Source: Elysia marginata (Eukaryota; Mollusca; Gastropoda; Plakobranchidae). Taken from it: a stretch of 64,000 nt of DNA. Shown here piece by piece: positions 36,801 through 45,896 of this stretch (positions are counted from its first letter, which is position 1; each line of letters begins with the position of its first letter). The stretch spans positions 106,703-170,702 of the forward strand of contig BMAT01006749.1 in the NCBI GenBank assembly GCA_019649035.1, read 5' to 3'. The notes beneath the pieces are model-generated. The model was given only the letters and a program-made list of their open reading frames with translations, was not told the origin of the DNA and made no database searches. The position numbers were made by a program, and so were the translations under genes.

Positions 36801-39800
36801 TACTTTATTTCACTTATATGTATACAGATGACAATTGCTATGAATCTCACAAATAAACTTGATCAAATAGTCTTATCATTTTTTCCTTCCATTATTAATA
36901 CAATGTTCAACTTTAGATAGCTCTTGATCAATAAGTGTCAAAAAACTCATCAGGTTTTTCTATTTTATATTTAGTCACACTTACAATATACTTAAGAGAA
37001 CTAAAACTGGGCCACTGTTTGTTATGAAAGCTGACTGGATTGTAAAAAAGCACCAATTTTCTAAACACATTTTGGAAACAAAAAACAATCCAGAATCCAT
37101 AAAACTACAGAAATGATTTGTAAGAGAGAAAAGTATAAAAACATTCTGTAACAAGTACCCACCTGACTGACACCAACGTGAGTGATCTCAAATTTGTTCT
37201 TGTAAAGAGTTCGCTTGAGACAGCAGTCAAACATTTCCAGTCCTCCACACAAGGTGCCCTGAGACATAGAGAAATACAAAAAAAAACCAAAGTTACTCAG
37301 TTGCTTTCTAACATGCATCTACAGGTGATCTCACAAAGTGTTAAAAATGAAAAGCAATGAAAATGTTCTGCCCAACATTGACAGCTTAATTAAAAATTTC
37401 TCAATTTTCAGAAACAAGACCCAGGTAAAATGCAATAATAATAATAATAATAATAGATAGCATTTGTAGTGCGCATACTCATAGAATAACACTATGCTCT
37501 ATGCGCTACATAAGTGGTTTTAAAATACATGAAATAACAACAATAACTTTACAGAGTGGCAAAAATGTGGTTAGCCAGTAGTAAAAAGTATAAAAAGGTA
37601 TTGCAAAAATTAAACATTTTACATAAACATTAAAAATCATAAATTTGTGAGGTATACAACATGTCAAAATAAACACAAAATAGTCTATTTAACAATAAAA
37701 AATACACGTGACTTAAAATATACACACACAGAAACTTAAAATTGCAGTGCTAAAAATAAATACAGTAAAGTTAGTTCATTAACAAAGGCCGTAACTGAAC
37801 GGAAAAAGTCTACATAGCTAATTTATCACATGTGCTTTCAGAAACAAATGGTGCTTTAGTTGTTTCCCAAAAGTCTCCAGCTTTTCAATATTACGAATCT
37901 CTTCTGGGAGAGAATTCCATATACAAGGAGCATAGCTCGAAAAGGCTCGATCACCGAAAGATTTCAGATTCATGCGAGGTACTTTTAGGATCATAGAGTC
38001 ATCTGATGACCGCAACTTTCTTTTAGGTTGGTACAGACTTAATAATTCCTTTAAATATTGCGGTGCGATATTGCGAATGGATTTGAAGCAGAGAACGCGA
38101 GTTTTGTAATCTATGCGTTCAGCAACCGGTAGCCAGTGCAACTCCTTCAGGAGAGGAGACACACTGGTTGTTTTTTTCTTTTTGAATATCAGACGTGCTG
38201 CGTTGTTCTGCACTACCTGCACCCTAGACAAAGATTTACAAGGGGCACCTGCGAGCAATGCATTACAGTAGTCAAGTTTTGACAAAACAAGGGACGTTAT
38301 TAAAGTTTTTGTCACGTCAAGAGTCAAAAAATTTCTTATACTGGCTATTTTTCTAAGCTGCACATAAGAGTTTTTACAAATTGAATTAATGAAAAATGAC
38401 ATTGAGAGGTTGCTGTCAATGATGACACCAAGATTTTTTACTTTCTCTTTAGCCTCTACAGAAATGTTGTTAATGTGTAGAGAGACTGGTGCAACATTTT
38501 TTATTACATTTTTGTTGCCTAATAAAATAACCTCTGTCTTTTCGTCGTTCAGTTTTAATTTATTCATGGTCATCCAGAGTTTAACTTCTGCAATATATTG
38601 CTCGAATCTATTCAAAAGGTCAGGTACTTGTTCGGGTATAACAGAGTCGTATAATTGGGTATCATCAGCATACAAATGATATTGGACGTTAAATTTCTTC
38701 ATTATGTAAACAAGAGGTTGCGTGTAGAGGGTAAACAGTACAGGGCCTAAAACTGAACCCTGAGGAACACCAAATTGAAGAACAGCCTTTTCTGACTGAA
38801 CTCCATCAACTTTAATGGACTGAGTTCTGTTTGACAGATAAGAATTGAACCATTTTAGAGCTGTATCGTTGATACCAAAAGAGCTTTCTAAACGTTGAAT
38901 AAGAATTTCATGGTCTATAGTATCAAAAGCAGCCGAAAGATCTAATAATGCAAGAAGGTTAACTTTCCTCTCATCTGCTCCCTTCAAGAGGTCATTGCAA
39001 ACACGTACTATAGCGGTTTCTGTGCTATGGTGCTTTCTATATGCCGACTGGAAATTTTCAGTCAAATTGTTGCTCTCCAGGTGTTTTAGAAGTTGTTTTA
39101 AAACTAGCCTCTCGAGGACTTTAGAAAGAAAAGAAAGGTTTGAAACTGGCCGGTAGTTTTTCAAATCGCTGTCTAACCCAGCCTTTTTAAGGAGAGGTCT
39201 GACAATAGCTTCTTTAAATGACAATACTGAAGAATTAGAACAATATGGTCACATTTATGCATGAACATTGTTGAATGCTTAATCATCACCACTGTAGAAT
39301 GTTTAACAAACATTTATTCAGGTATAAGCAATTTACAAAAGCAATTTACCTTTTAAAGAAGTAAAAGAATCTTATCTTATTTTAAACAAAAAATTGAATG
39401 ATTCCTGATTCTAGGAGGCTTAAAAATCTTTTAAAACTATCAACCCACAGCTACAACTCTAGACCCATCTTTCTTCCATGCAAGGGCGGTGATGGTGTAC
39501 AGATTGTGGATCTCTTTCAGCTTGGGTTCCTCCCACATCTGCCTTCGAGGACTCCAATTGAGAACACGCAACCTGAGGAAAAACAAATTTTTTTTTCATA
39601 AACACAAATATAATACATTCAGCCTGCATGCATGTTGAGGTAATTATAAAAAAAGACAAAAAAAAAACAAACAAACCAAAAGCTTAATTGCCATACATTC
39701 AGAACAAAAGATACACACAAACATCATGCTTACAAATCCATACTTGCTGTAAGTGTGTGTGTGTGTGAGTGTGCGGGGCATAGGGAAGAGGGAAAGGAAG

Positions 39801-42800
39801 CAGTAATTAAGGTTGATTTTTCGTAAAAAAAAAAAAAATTCACTGAACATTCATATGGCGTCACAGTCTGGCCACTTTTGAAAATAAAATGAAATTCAAG
39901 AATAACCTTAGGAGCTTGCATAGAAAATTTGTATAAGCAAAAAAAAACATATCCCACGCCAACCCTGTCAAATCAATCTTTACTTGTCAAAGCTGCCCAC
40001 AACAACATTCTGGCCACTTGGTGAAGCCACTGCCACTGTAAACTCATGTTCATCATCCTCACGACTGTAGTCAAAGTGTTGGAAGCTGCGGCCATCCCTT
40101 CCATATGCAATAATGCGTTTGTCACAACCAGCTGCCACAATTGCATTTTGAGAAAAGGCTAAGGCATAAGGTGGACTTGGATGAGTAGATATCTTGCCCT
40201 GCAGAGATTATAAAGTAATCATGCACAATTTCTGTTGAAAAGTAAAAAATTTTTATAAAGCTCATTTAGGCAAGAAGAAAAAAAAACAAACAGAAATAAC
40301 GCATTATGCATTCTTGAAACAAGAGATAAAGAATTGTTTGAAATTCAAAACATAAATAGAAAACCCCATAAAAACAGCTTGTCCCTCACAAACTGACAAG
40401 AATATCAATAATTGATTATGTAAAGTGTTGTCAGTAAATATCATGCAGTGCATTTCAACTTATGCTTCTGAGCTGAAAACACCTGTATGTGTCATTATTT
40501 AACACCATCTGTTCACATCAACATCATATAAATGCTTAACAATATGATTAAACATTGAAATTTCCTACAAGACATTCATACCAGGGTTATAAAGAAATGA
40601 CTTGTGAAATACCTTCCTCAGCTTCTCTACAAATTACATTTTTGTCCAACAAGTACAAATTACAAAGTCCAAAAAATGTTTAACTACAAACCCAATTTGC
40701 TGAAAATTTCTATCACATTATCTAAACTCTATATATACATGTATTTAAAACCTACAAATAATCTTCAAATAGATTTTTAACAACAGGTGAAACAAGATTG
40801 AGGGAAAGATGAATCTGCTCCACTGGGAGTGAAATTACTGGAATAAAGGTAACCGATGGAGCTGTTTATACTGCAGTAATAAGACACATTCACAAACCTG
40901 TGTGTCTCCTGATCCTTCATCATCAAAAAAGTACCGAATGATGGAACCATCTGCATGACCTGACAGGATGCCTTTACCTGACGGGCTGCATAGATAAATA
41001 AGTTCTACAATCATGTATTTTCAATAATTGCCAAGGAGTATACCATATACATCAAAAAGAGACAGTTTTTTTCATCTATTTTTATTCCAAGTCTGTTTGC
41101 CCAAATTAACATTAAGTGACTTAATACTGAAGAAAATAGATCCCCAAAAACTTTTTCCCGCACTCTTAAAAATGCATAAGAAATTTTCACACCCACACAA
41201 AAAAAAAAACAAAAAACACCCTTCCAATATAACACACACACACCAAACAATTCTAATCAACTTAACTACTCGTACTTCTACCACAACCTGGGCCTGTTTC
41301 TACTTCTATACAATAAAGTTACAGCTATCTCTTGGGTTTTTTTTACGATGGTGACTGTTAGGATAATTAATGATGGGACTAATACTTATGCTATGGCTTT
41401 AGTCATATCAATATTATTGCCAATTTCATGCTCACTGCTACACCTAATCCTGTCATCTACCTCTATGAATACAACTACAATATTAATCACCATTGCGCAC
41501 CTCCATATCCTCCTCTTCTTCCACCGACTACTATTGCTAATGCTGCTGTATTACATCACTGCTGCAATATTTGAAATTAATAGATAAATAAGTCAATGCT
41601 ATTAATGAGGAAAAACGACCTACTTTGCTGCCAGAGACACAACATAAGATTCTGTGGAGTACACTGTTGAAGATTTGTTGGTCCTTGTGTTGGCAGAGCG
41701 TACCTAAGATGAATAAATCAAGATTATATGCACTGAGAGCAGATCATCATTGCAATAGTTGTTCATTTTCACATTAAAATAACACTGCAATATACGGTCT
41801 AGTGCATTTTCAGCCTCAAACTCTTTCAACATGCCAAATGACTAAGTAAGGGCAAAATATGATGAACCAAGTAAATCCTAAATGTGCTTACAAATCAAAC
41901 ATTGAAATAAAGTCCATCACTAATTTTGAAAATTTCAATTAAATACTCACATTTTCGTTTTCTATTGTACTGACTTGCTTCTTCTTATTGACACTAAATT
42001 AAAAAAATGACTATTTAGTTCATAAAAATTAGAATATTCTGGAAATATTTATGATTTGTAACCGTCATATAAAGAATTTCATACAATAATATGGATTTTA
42101 ACACGCTGAACAAATTACTGAAAACACTTGAAATAAGAACAAGCTATCTTACTTTTCCATCAGCTAAGCCATAGATGATTGGCTGATCAGGAGGCCAAAT
42201 CAGGCATGTCACTGCACTCTGTTGCACAAACTTGTTGCATATTAGTTTTTTCTCACCCCTTTAAACAAAAAAAAAAAACCAAAGATTGCATAGATTTATA
42301 AAAACTCATCAAATTCAAGAACAAAAAAAAACAAAAGAGAAGTCTTATTAAAAAGAAATTGGATTTACCAAATTACAAAATAATAATTAAAAACTTATTT
42401 CTCTAAAACACCACAAATGCAGAGAGAAAACTACAACTGGCATGGACCTCTTATAGTATGACAACTTCAGGTTATTTACAATGGATATGAACAAAGAAGT
42501 TTTACACAAAATATAGCGAAATGTTTTATATTGTAACTTAAATATGCCTCACCAGTCATCTCCTATTTTGTACACATATATGATATTGTCTGTCTGGCCA
42601 ACAGCAATCTTTGTTGAATCTCCTGAAAAGGCCATACCTTTCACTGTGTAACTTTTCTTTCCATACTAAAAACAAATAGGTAAAAAAAGGAAAGGGGTTA
42701 TGGCTCATAAACACTACAATTTCAAGATCACATCAAGGGATAAGAGTTTGAAAGAATTCATTGCTCATTTTCTTTCATGCCACTGCGACTCTCATTCTAT

Positions 42801-45420
42801 GAAAAAATTATAAAAAAGTTTTGCCAATTTTGCAAGTAAAAGCAACAAACTCATTCATAAATATATATGTTGTTTTGAATCTAGTCTACAGTATTAGGTA
42901 ATATATTTGAACAATACTCCTTTATAAATAACAAGGTCTATGCTATTATGAATACTAGAAGACATTTTGTTTGATTACAAACTGATAAATGAGAGTATTT
43001 AAAGGCTACATGCATAATTATACAAATTCTTTTAGAAATCCCAAAAATCACTGGCAAAAAAATCACAACAAAAAAAGCAAACCTTTGCATCAGCAGGTTT
43101 AAGAGAAAATTTGTCTCTCTTTTCTCCCTGTTCATCAAACAAAACTACAACTCTGTCTGACGTACACACAGCCAGTTTCTGGCTATTGGGTGAAAACGCC
43201 ACAGCACAGATTTTTGCCGCCCCGTCCTGCAAATGATATTTTGAAAAAAAAAAGCATAATATGTGCTTTAAAAATGAATTGAGTATTGAATCTTACATTC
43301 AACAGCTTATTCTGCTGCATATCTAGACAGATCTATGAGATATATAGTGTTAAAAAAGAAAAAAAAAACAACAAAAAAACACTCCACAGTGAAAACTGTC
43401 ATATGAAGAAGAAAAAAAAAGATCAACTCTTTAATGAGACTTTCAATTTGTGGGTTTCTGATTTTTAAGGTTAGCCTAGGGGCCTACCTGAAAATGAAAT
43501 AAGACTGTCACTTTAACTTACTTTAAATTTGGCGTTTGCAAACAGCTGCTTATTAATATATTTACAGTATTGTAATTTTGCATCAACTTAAGGGCCCCTT
43601 TCAAATAAGACCTTTGTCTTCAAAAACAATATTCCAGGTCTTATTTCAAGGGTTCCACTGTAGTAATTTCATCCATGAATTAAGATTCCCTCTCATAAGA
43701 CTTGTTTTCACCTACAAACTTATAGTACATTTTTCCAAAATCCTAGTTTTAAATCAAGGGTTCAAATGCAGCAAAAACTCACCATTAGAATGTTTTTTAT
43801 TCAATGGGGCACTTAGATTATTGTTTACTTGCTGCCCATACTGTTCTGTTTGAACTATGAAAAGGGTACAGTTTACGTTAAAAGAATGTTATTACAATAT
43901 TATATATACTTTAACACACTAAAATTGCGCATGGGTATTCCTTTATAAAAATTAATGGCATAAACATATGATCTGGGTCTTTCTGAAAGAAAAATTTCAA
44001 AATACATGTAGACTTTATTTTTCTAGATGGACTCCAAGTCCACTTGAAGGATATCCCCAGTTCCTTTTTGACAAATATTTTGTCTCCTGTTTGTTGTTGA
44101 TATGTGATGCATGGATGAGTTCTTTACTGTATTGATTAAAATATTTAACCTTAATTGTGTTGAGCATGTAGACTAAAAAAGGAGGTCTAACTGTGCCTTT
44201 GCCCACCATGTTCAGTCCTTAACTCTTTAACTATGTAATTATTTCCTACTTCTGCGCGTAATTTTTCTAGGTCTAGACCTAGCCTAGATATACATGTGCG
44301 GTTGTAACTTCTAGGTCGCTGCAAATATCGCTAAAAGAGTTAAATAAAGCTTCTCTTGGAAGTTCAATCTACTATAATCAACATCCGGGGTCGAACTGTT
44401 TCATAGTTTTATTCGTACATCGTCTTTCTCCCCTCCTTAGTTATGACTATACATCGGACGCTGTCAGCGTCCATCCGTGGATATAAAATGGTGCACCGTA
44501 CGTTGACAGCGTCCGGCCATTGTTATAGAGTTAAACTGTAGAGGCTGAGAAGATAACCCCCTGGGCCTGCCCACTGACCTCGCCTAGACTAGCCATTTTC
44601 AAGGATTGAAACAACTTAAGATATAAAATCTACTAAAACCACTCGTAACAATTGACCGCACACTACCAGCCCCCACAAGTATCCCTGCCTCTCAGGCTTG
44701 CTACCGATCCTTTAGTTTTATGCCGTCATAAGTTCAACACAAAGTTCAACTGGATGGTACATTTTTTTATTACACATCAGATGGTCAAAGCCCCTCCCAT
44801 AAGTTTGGGGAATGGTGACATAGCATACAGTGTATACATGCTTGTCAATTATCTACAAGTCCAAGTCGCTGTGCCATACCATTGCTAAGGAAGCTCTTGC
44901 TCCTATAAAAATAAGCTAGAGTCAACATTCGGATACTTCAAATTAACACCTGATTTAATTAGGATATGTGAAATTAGTGGTGGATTGAAGAAGGCTTGAA
45001 GTTAACTTTTTTGAGTAAAATGGCTAAAAGTGCTTGCCTTTGATATGCTAGGAACCCTTGACTTAAAGCACCTTTGATATCAACTACCTTGCCACTCAGA
45101 GAAACATAGATTGCACCATTTTAACATGTCATTTCTTAAAAAAGAACTCAGTAGAGAAGGTCTTCTATCATATAGATCTAAGTATAATGTAGGCTACCTA
45201 AAATCTTCCAATCATTAAGCCTACTCCCTGCCTGCCTCCACTATTTATTCTAGATGTAAATGTAACTTAAAACATTTGATACTACTGGGTATAGCTTGAA
45301 TAATATGATTTTTTAAAACTAGGTTCAACATCTAAAGACTGCAGATCTCAGTCCTACTATTAATATAGAGTATTATCGTACCATTGGCGGCATCAGCGTT
45401 TTCATGTGTTTGAGCTGCAT
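3831..45420 (-). CDS. IFT172: IFT172, intraflagellar transport protein 172 (complete, 49 coding exons)
   Basis: IFT172 is a peripheral IFT-B subunit of the train that moves cargo in cilia and flagella, and it acts in train turnaround at the ciliary tip (family knowledge). The product matches human IFT172, recalled from memory, along its whole length. It starts [13 protein letters not shown] at 45420 (human MHLKHLRTLL) and ends in the conserved NPSFSFQ before a TAG at 3831-3833. Two N-terminal WD40 propellers are followed by a long TPR-like helical repeat region. Joining 49 exons keeps the frame at every junction and gives 1,757 residues, or 1,750 if the 21-nt microexon is skipped; human is 1,749. 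All introns are GT-AG except one GC-AG. No frameshift or internal stop was seen, so the gene looks functional. Exon coordinates are in the next three entries. A minus-strand AATAAA at 2837-2842 is a possible poly(A) signal. It lies divergent to the MARVEL-like gene. Confidence 0.97.
4524..4596 (+). repeat. intronic inverted repeat, left arm
   Basis: These 73 nt in IFT172 intron 48 match the reverse complement of 6940-7012 with about three mismatches. The two arms flank exons 46, 47 and 48. Confidence 0.8.
5985..6059. repeat. 75-bp foldback (MITE-like hairpin)
   Basis: Arms at 5985-6010 and 6034-6059 begin GATGGCAGGC and end CTCTGAT. They pair over 26 nt with about three mismatches around a 23-nt loop. 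It lies in IFT172 intron 46. No target-site duplication was evident. Confidence 0.7.
6940..7012 (-). repeat. intronic inverted repeat, right arm
   Basis: Partner of the 73-nt arm at 4524-4596, lying in IFT172 intron 45 between exons 45 and 46. Similarity fades beyond the shared AAAGGCC end. The pair is probably two opposed copies of one dispersed repeat. Confidence 0.8.
7203..7425 (-). other. IFT172: GC-AG intron of IFT172 (intron 44)
   Basis: Exon 44 ends ...ICK (AAG) and the intron begins gcaagt, the usual context of GC-AG introns (AG|GCAAGT). The acceptor is a strong T-rich tract ending cag before GCTCTAGG. This join gives [12 protein letters not shown], which aligns one-to-one with human AAKAVGWDNMAF. 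The only nearby GT (in aagtgc) would shift the frame. Confidence 0.85.
8045..8149. repeat. 105-bp foldback (MITE-like)
   Basis: Arms at 8045-8083 and 8111-8149 start TTCATATGGCAGAGCCAC and pair at about 33 of 39 positions. Weaker pairing (GGC..) extends outward to about 8035 and 8157. It lies in IFT172 intron 43. It is probably a short non-autonomous DNA element. Confidence 0.65.
10371..10391. repeat. (GA)n microsatellite
   Basis: Pure GA run in an IFT172 intron, just upstream (in transcription) of the exon 41 acceptor; on the sense strand it is a CT run. Confidence 0.85.
11816..11832. repeat. (AC)n microsatellite
   Basis: Short CA run about 8 nt outside the exon 39 acceptor of IFT172. On the sense strand it is a GT run next to the splice site. 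Confidence 0.8.
13078..13294 (-). mobile_element. tRNA-derived SINE, family A, copy 1
   Basis: On the minus strand the copy runs from a head with AGTGGCAAGGCAGTGGG and a degenerate B box (GGTTCAAATC), through a shared body (AAAAAGCCTACTTCTCTCC), to a tail ending CATTATTTATTCTG. The body and head recur at 55156-55341, and the tail recurs at 13490-13586. It lies in IFT172 intron 37 in the same sense as the gene. Confidence 0.8.
13490..13586 (-). mobile_element. SINE family A, copy 2 (tail part, minus sense)
   Basis: The first 97 nt match the tail and body of copy 1 from the shared CAGAATAAATAATGGAGGC onward, then stop within the body. This fragment is the left half of a head-to-head pair and forms the left arm of the hairpin at 13526-13661. 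Confidence 0.8.
13526..13661. repeat. near-perfect 61-bp-arm hairpin formed by opposed SINE fragments
   Basis: Arms 13526-13586 and 13601-13661 are complementary over 61 nt with a single mismatch, which becomes a wobble pair in RNA, around a 14-nt loop. The pair lies inside IFT172 intron 37, so the pre-mRNA can form a long double-stranded stem. Confidence 0.9.
13601..13661 (+). mobile_element. SINE family A, copy 3 (opposed fragment)
   Basis: This plus-sense body fragment (CCACTAAAAAGCCTACTTC...) follows copy 2 after only 14 nt, and the preceding CGGGCATT is also SINE sequence. It ends before the SINE tail. Confidence 0.8.
14126..16159 (-). other. IFT172 intron 36; nothing further recognised
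   Basis: A 2.0-kb AT-rich intron between the microexon and exon 37. It contains poly(A) runs and a small CA stretch near 15475, but I saw no coding block, paired repeat or RNA gene in it. Confidence 0.6.
16160..16180 (-). other. IFT172: 21-nt in-frame microexon of IFT172 (exon 36)
   Basis: The 21 nt lie between an ...attag acceptor and a gtaagt donor. The upstream exon ends in AG and both this microexon and exon 37 begin with TGGAGC. Splicing 35-36-37 or 35-37 therefore both keep the frame and both create the same Ser-Gly-Ala junction. Inclusion adds seven residues (roughly GAQGGGG), a flexible glycine-rich insert between two TPR-like blocks. Human IFT172 has no comparable insert at this place, and skipping gives a length almost equal to the human one. 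I infer an optional, possibly tissue-regulated exon; constitutive inclusion cannot be excluded. It is too short to be found by homology. Confidence 0.7.
25846..26440 (-). pseudogene. coding-like remnants inside the intron 23 block
   Basis: On the minus strand, short frames with protein-like composition follow one another: a charged stretch ([20 protein letters not shown], about 26430-26365), then [12 protein letters not shown] in the same frame after it is interrupted, and a separate frame at 25846-26040 ([20 protein letters not shown]...). They cannot be read as one intact gene. I do not recognise the family; remnants of a transposon-borne gene are the simplest reading. Confidence 0.25.
26442..26449. 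repeat. target-site duplication, left copy
   Basis: CCTTCAAC directly abuts the left end of the hAT-like element and is repeated exactly at 27401-27408. Confidence 0.8.
26450..27400. mobile_element. hAT-like non-autonomous DNA transposon, 951 bp
   Basis: The element starts TAAGCCCGTG and ends CACGGGCTTA, a perfect 10-bp terminal inverted repeat. It is flanked by an identical 8-bp direct repeat, CCTTCAAC (26442-26449 and 27401-27408), the target-site length of hAT elements. Both subterminal zones (26460-26830 and 27240-27390) are packed with GGCCCG/CGGGCC motifs in both orientations, as expected for hAT transposase-binding clusters. No transposase frame was found; the Ala/Arg-rich open frame in the left zone is a by-product of the GC-rich repeats. 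The intact duplication suggests moderate age. Confidence 0.8.
27401..27408. repeat. target-site duplication, right copy
   Basis: CCTTCAAC directly abuts the right end of the hAT-like element, identical to 26442-26449. Confidence 0.8.
31789..31803. repeat. poly(C) run
   Basis: Fifteen consecutive C in an IFT172 intron (poly-G on the sense strand), striking in such AT-rich DNA. It may be length-variable or mis-assembled. Confidence 0.85.
37435..39240 (-). mobile_element. 5'-truncated CR1/L2-type LINE in IFT172 intron 8
   Basis: The element is sense to IFT172. From 39240 downward it encodes the reverse-transcriptase half of a LINE ORF2, then a 3' UTR of about 360 nt. The UTR carries CGCATAGAGCATAG-type sequence and ends in a short (TTA)n tract (37435-37455 on the plus strand as AAT/ATA repeats). 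CR1/L2-group elements end in such short tandem repeats rather than poly(A). The endonuclease and ORF1 parts are absent, consistent with 5' truncation on insertion. Without it, intron 8 would be about 380 nt. No clear target-site duplication was seen. Confidence 0.85.
37818..39224 (-). CDS. LINE reverse transcriptase (ORF2 C-terminal 468 residues)
   Basis: The protein is the reverse transcriptase of a non-LTR retrotransposon, which primes cDNA synthesis at a nicked target. Visible motifs: [16 protein letters not shown] (residues 23-38), the catalytic-Asp block [13 protein letters not shown] (93-105), [10 protein letters not shown] (152-161) and YADDTQLY (185-192). The C-terminal region carries the clade-typical [12 protein letters not shown] and [20 protein letters not shown]. 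The frame is open to a TAG at 37818-37820. The first Met is only the first after truncation; coding similarity continues a few residues upstream to about 39240. The endonuclease domain is missing, so the copy is dead on its own. Being intact over 468 codons, it is probably a fairly recent insertion. Confidence 0.9.
   Translation of the reverse strand: MSFKEAIVRPLLKKAGLDSDLKNYRPVSNLSFLSKVLERLVLKQLLKHLESNNLTENFQSAYRKHHSTETAIVRVCNDLLKGADERKVNLLALLDLSAAFDTIDHEILIQRLESSFGINDTALKWFNSYLSNRTQSIKVDGVQSEKAVLQFGVPQGSVLGPVLFTLYTQPLVYIMKKFNVQYHLYADDTQLYDSVIPEQVPDLLNRFEQYIAEVKLWMTMNKLKLNDEKTEVILLGNKNVIKNVAPVSLHINNISVEAKEKVKNLGVIIDSNLSMSFFINSICKNSYVQLRKIASIRNFLTLDVTKTLITSLVLSKLDYCNALLAGAPCKSLSRVQVVQNNAARLIFKKKKTTSVSPLLKELHWLPVAERIDYKTRVLCFKSIRNIAPQYLKELLSLYQPKRKLRSSDDSMILKVPRMNLKSFGDRAFSSYAPCIWNSLPEEIRNIEKLETFGKQLKHHLFLKAHVIN
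39752..39767. repeat. (GT)n microsatellite
   Basis: Short GT run in IFT172 intron 7. Confidence 0.75.
44223..44530. mobile_element. candidate piggyBac-like MITE, 308 bp
   Basis: It is flanked by TTAA at 44219-44222 and 44531-44534. The ends CTCTTTAACTATG (left) and CTCTATAACAATG (right, reverse strand) agree at 11 of 13 positions. Near the right end there are opposed GGACGCTGTCA and TGACAGCGTCC blocks. An alternative internal right end (TTAA at 44340-44343) gives a shorter pair with a poorer match. It lies in IFT172 intron 1. Confidence 0.55.
45088..45110 (-). repeat. SINE family A head fragment
   Basis: The minus strand reads CTATGTTTCTCTGAGTGGCA, closely matching the family A head (CTATGTTTCTCTAAGTGGCA at 55190). 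It breaks off after about 23 nt. Confidence 0.55.
45217..45252 (+). repeat. SINE family A tail fragment
   Basis: AAGCCTACT, then CTGCCTCCACTATTTATTCT, resembles the body start and the tail of family A with the middle missing. It lies 100 bp from the opposed head fragment. Confidence 0.5.
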
Positions 45421-45896
45421 TTTTCGTTGACCAATCTGCTTGTCCGCTTGCCGCGGACAGTCAATTTACTCCCAGAATAAAAAAGAAGGCTTCAATCTAG
45501 AAGATAGCAAACCATAATAATACAAAAACTTATTTTATGAGAAGGATTTATCAAAAATTTAAAAACAACTCTTTGAAGATTAAATGGGCTAGATTCTAGA
45601 TCTAGGCTACAACGAATGTTAGTCTAGTCGTGGGTGAAAGTTGGTTCACATAGACGCTCTTTCGAGTGGAATGTTAGCAACGCAAAGCTAAAAACAAACA
45701 TGCCTCACAACCGAATCTGACGAAAAAGAGAAAACATAAATTTAGAATGTTCAAATATATTTTTGTTGAACAAAACATTTACAAAATCAATATCAATTAG
45801 AACAAAAGGGTCAAATTTATTTCATGAATTACTTTTGAAACTATAGGTCTATTCGAAACTGACAAAACGTTGCTAGTATAAATAAAGTGCACCAAT
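45421..45896. promoter_or_regulatory. shared region between the divergent IFT172 and MARVEL-like genes
   Basis: The 476 bp between two divergent start codons must hold the 5' UTRs and probably both promoters. A CCAAT pentamer occurs at 45430, beside the IFT172 start. TATAAATA at 45877-45884 is only about 12 nt before the plus-strand ATG, too close for a standard TATA-driven start there. I looked for a full RFX X-box, common in ciliary gene promoters, and saw only a half-site-like AGCAAC near 45674. Confidence 0.45.

Larger units (their letters stand above)
32740..45420 (-). other. IFT172: IFT172 exons 1-17: the two WD40 propellers (residues 1-608)
   Basis: Coding exons in order of transcription: 45382-45420, 43083-43226, 42553-42665, 42153-42258, 41624-41703, 40898-40985, 39984-40198, 39449-39572, 37163-37258, 36516-36728, 35858-35961, 34849-34934, 34358-34422, 33886-33933, 33576-33641, 33174-33275, 32740-32876. 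Recognisable stretches include [17 protein letters not shown] (exon 2), [16 protein letters not shown] (exons 3-4), [20 protein letters not shown] (exons 6-7), [14 protein letters not shown] (exon 10), and [16 protein letters not shown] (exon 17). All align with human IFT172 in order. In exon 8 the donor must fall after ...SRVVA (GCT then gtgggt) to keep the frame; this replaces a human Val with Ala. Intron 8 (37259-39448) is swollen by a LINE. Intron 1 (43227-45381, 2.2 kb) holds a MITE and SINE scraps. Confidence 0.95.

Noticed and set aside
38389-38679. 96-residue open frame on the plus strand
   Set aside because: Antisense shadow of the LINE reverse-transcriptase frame.
45421-45896. RFX X-box in the divergent promoter
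   Set aside because: Only a half-site-like AGCAAC was seen; no paired site could be supported by eye.
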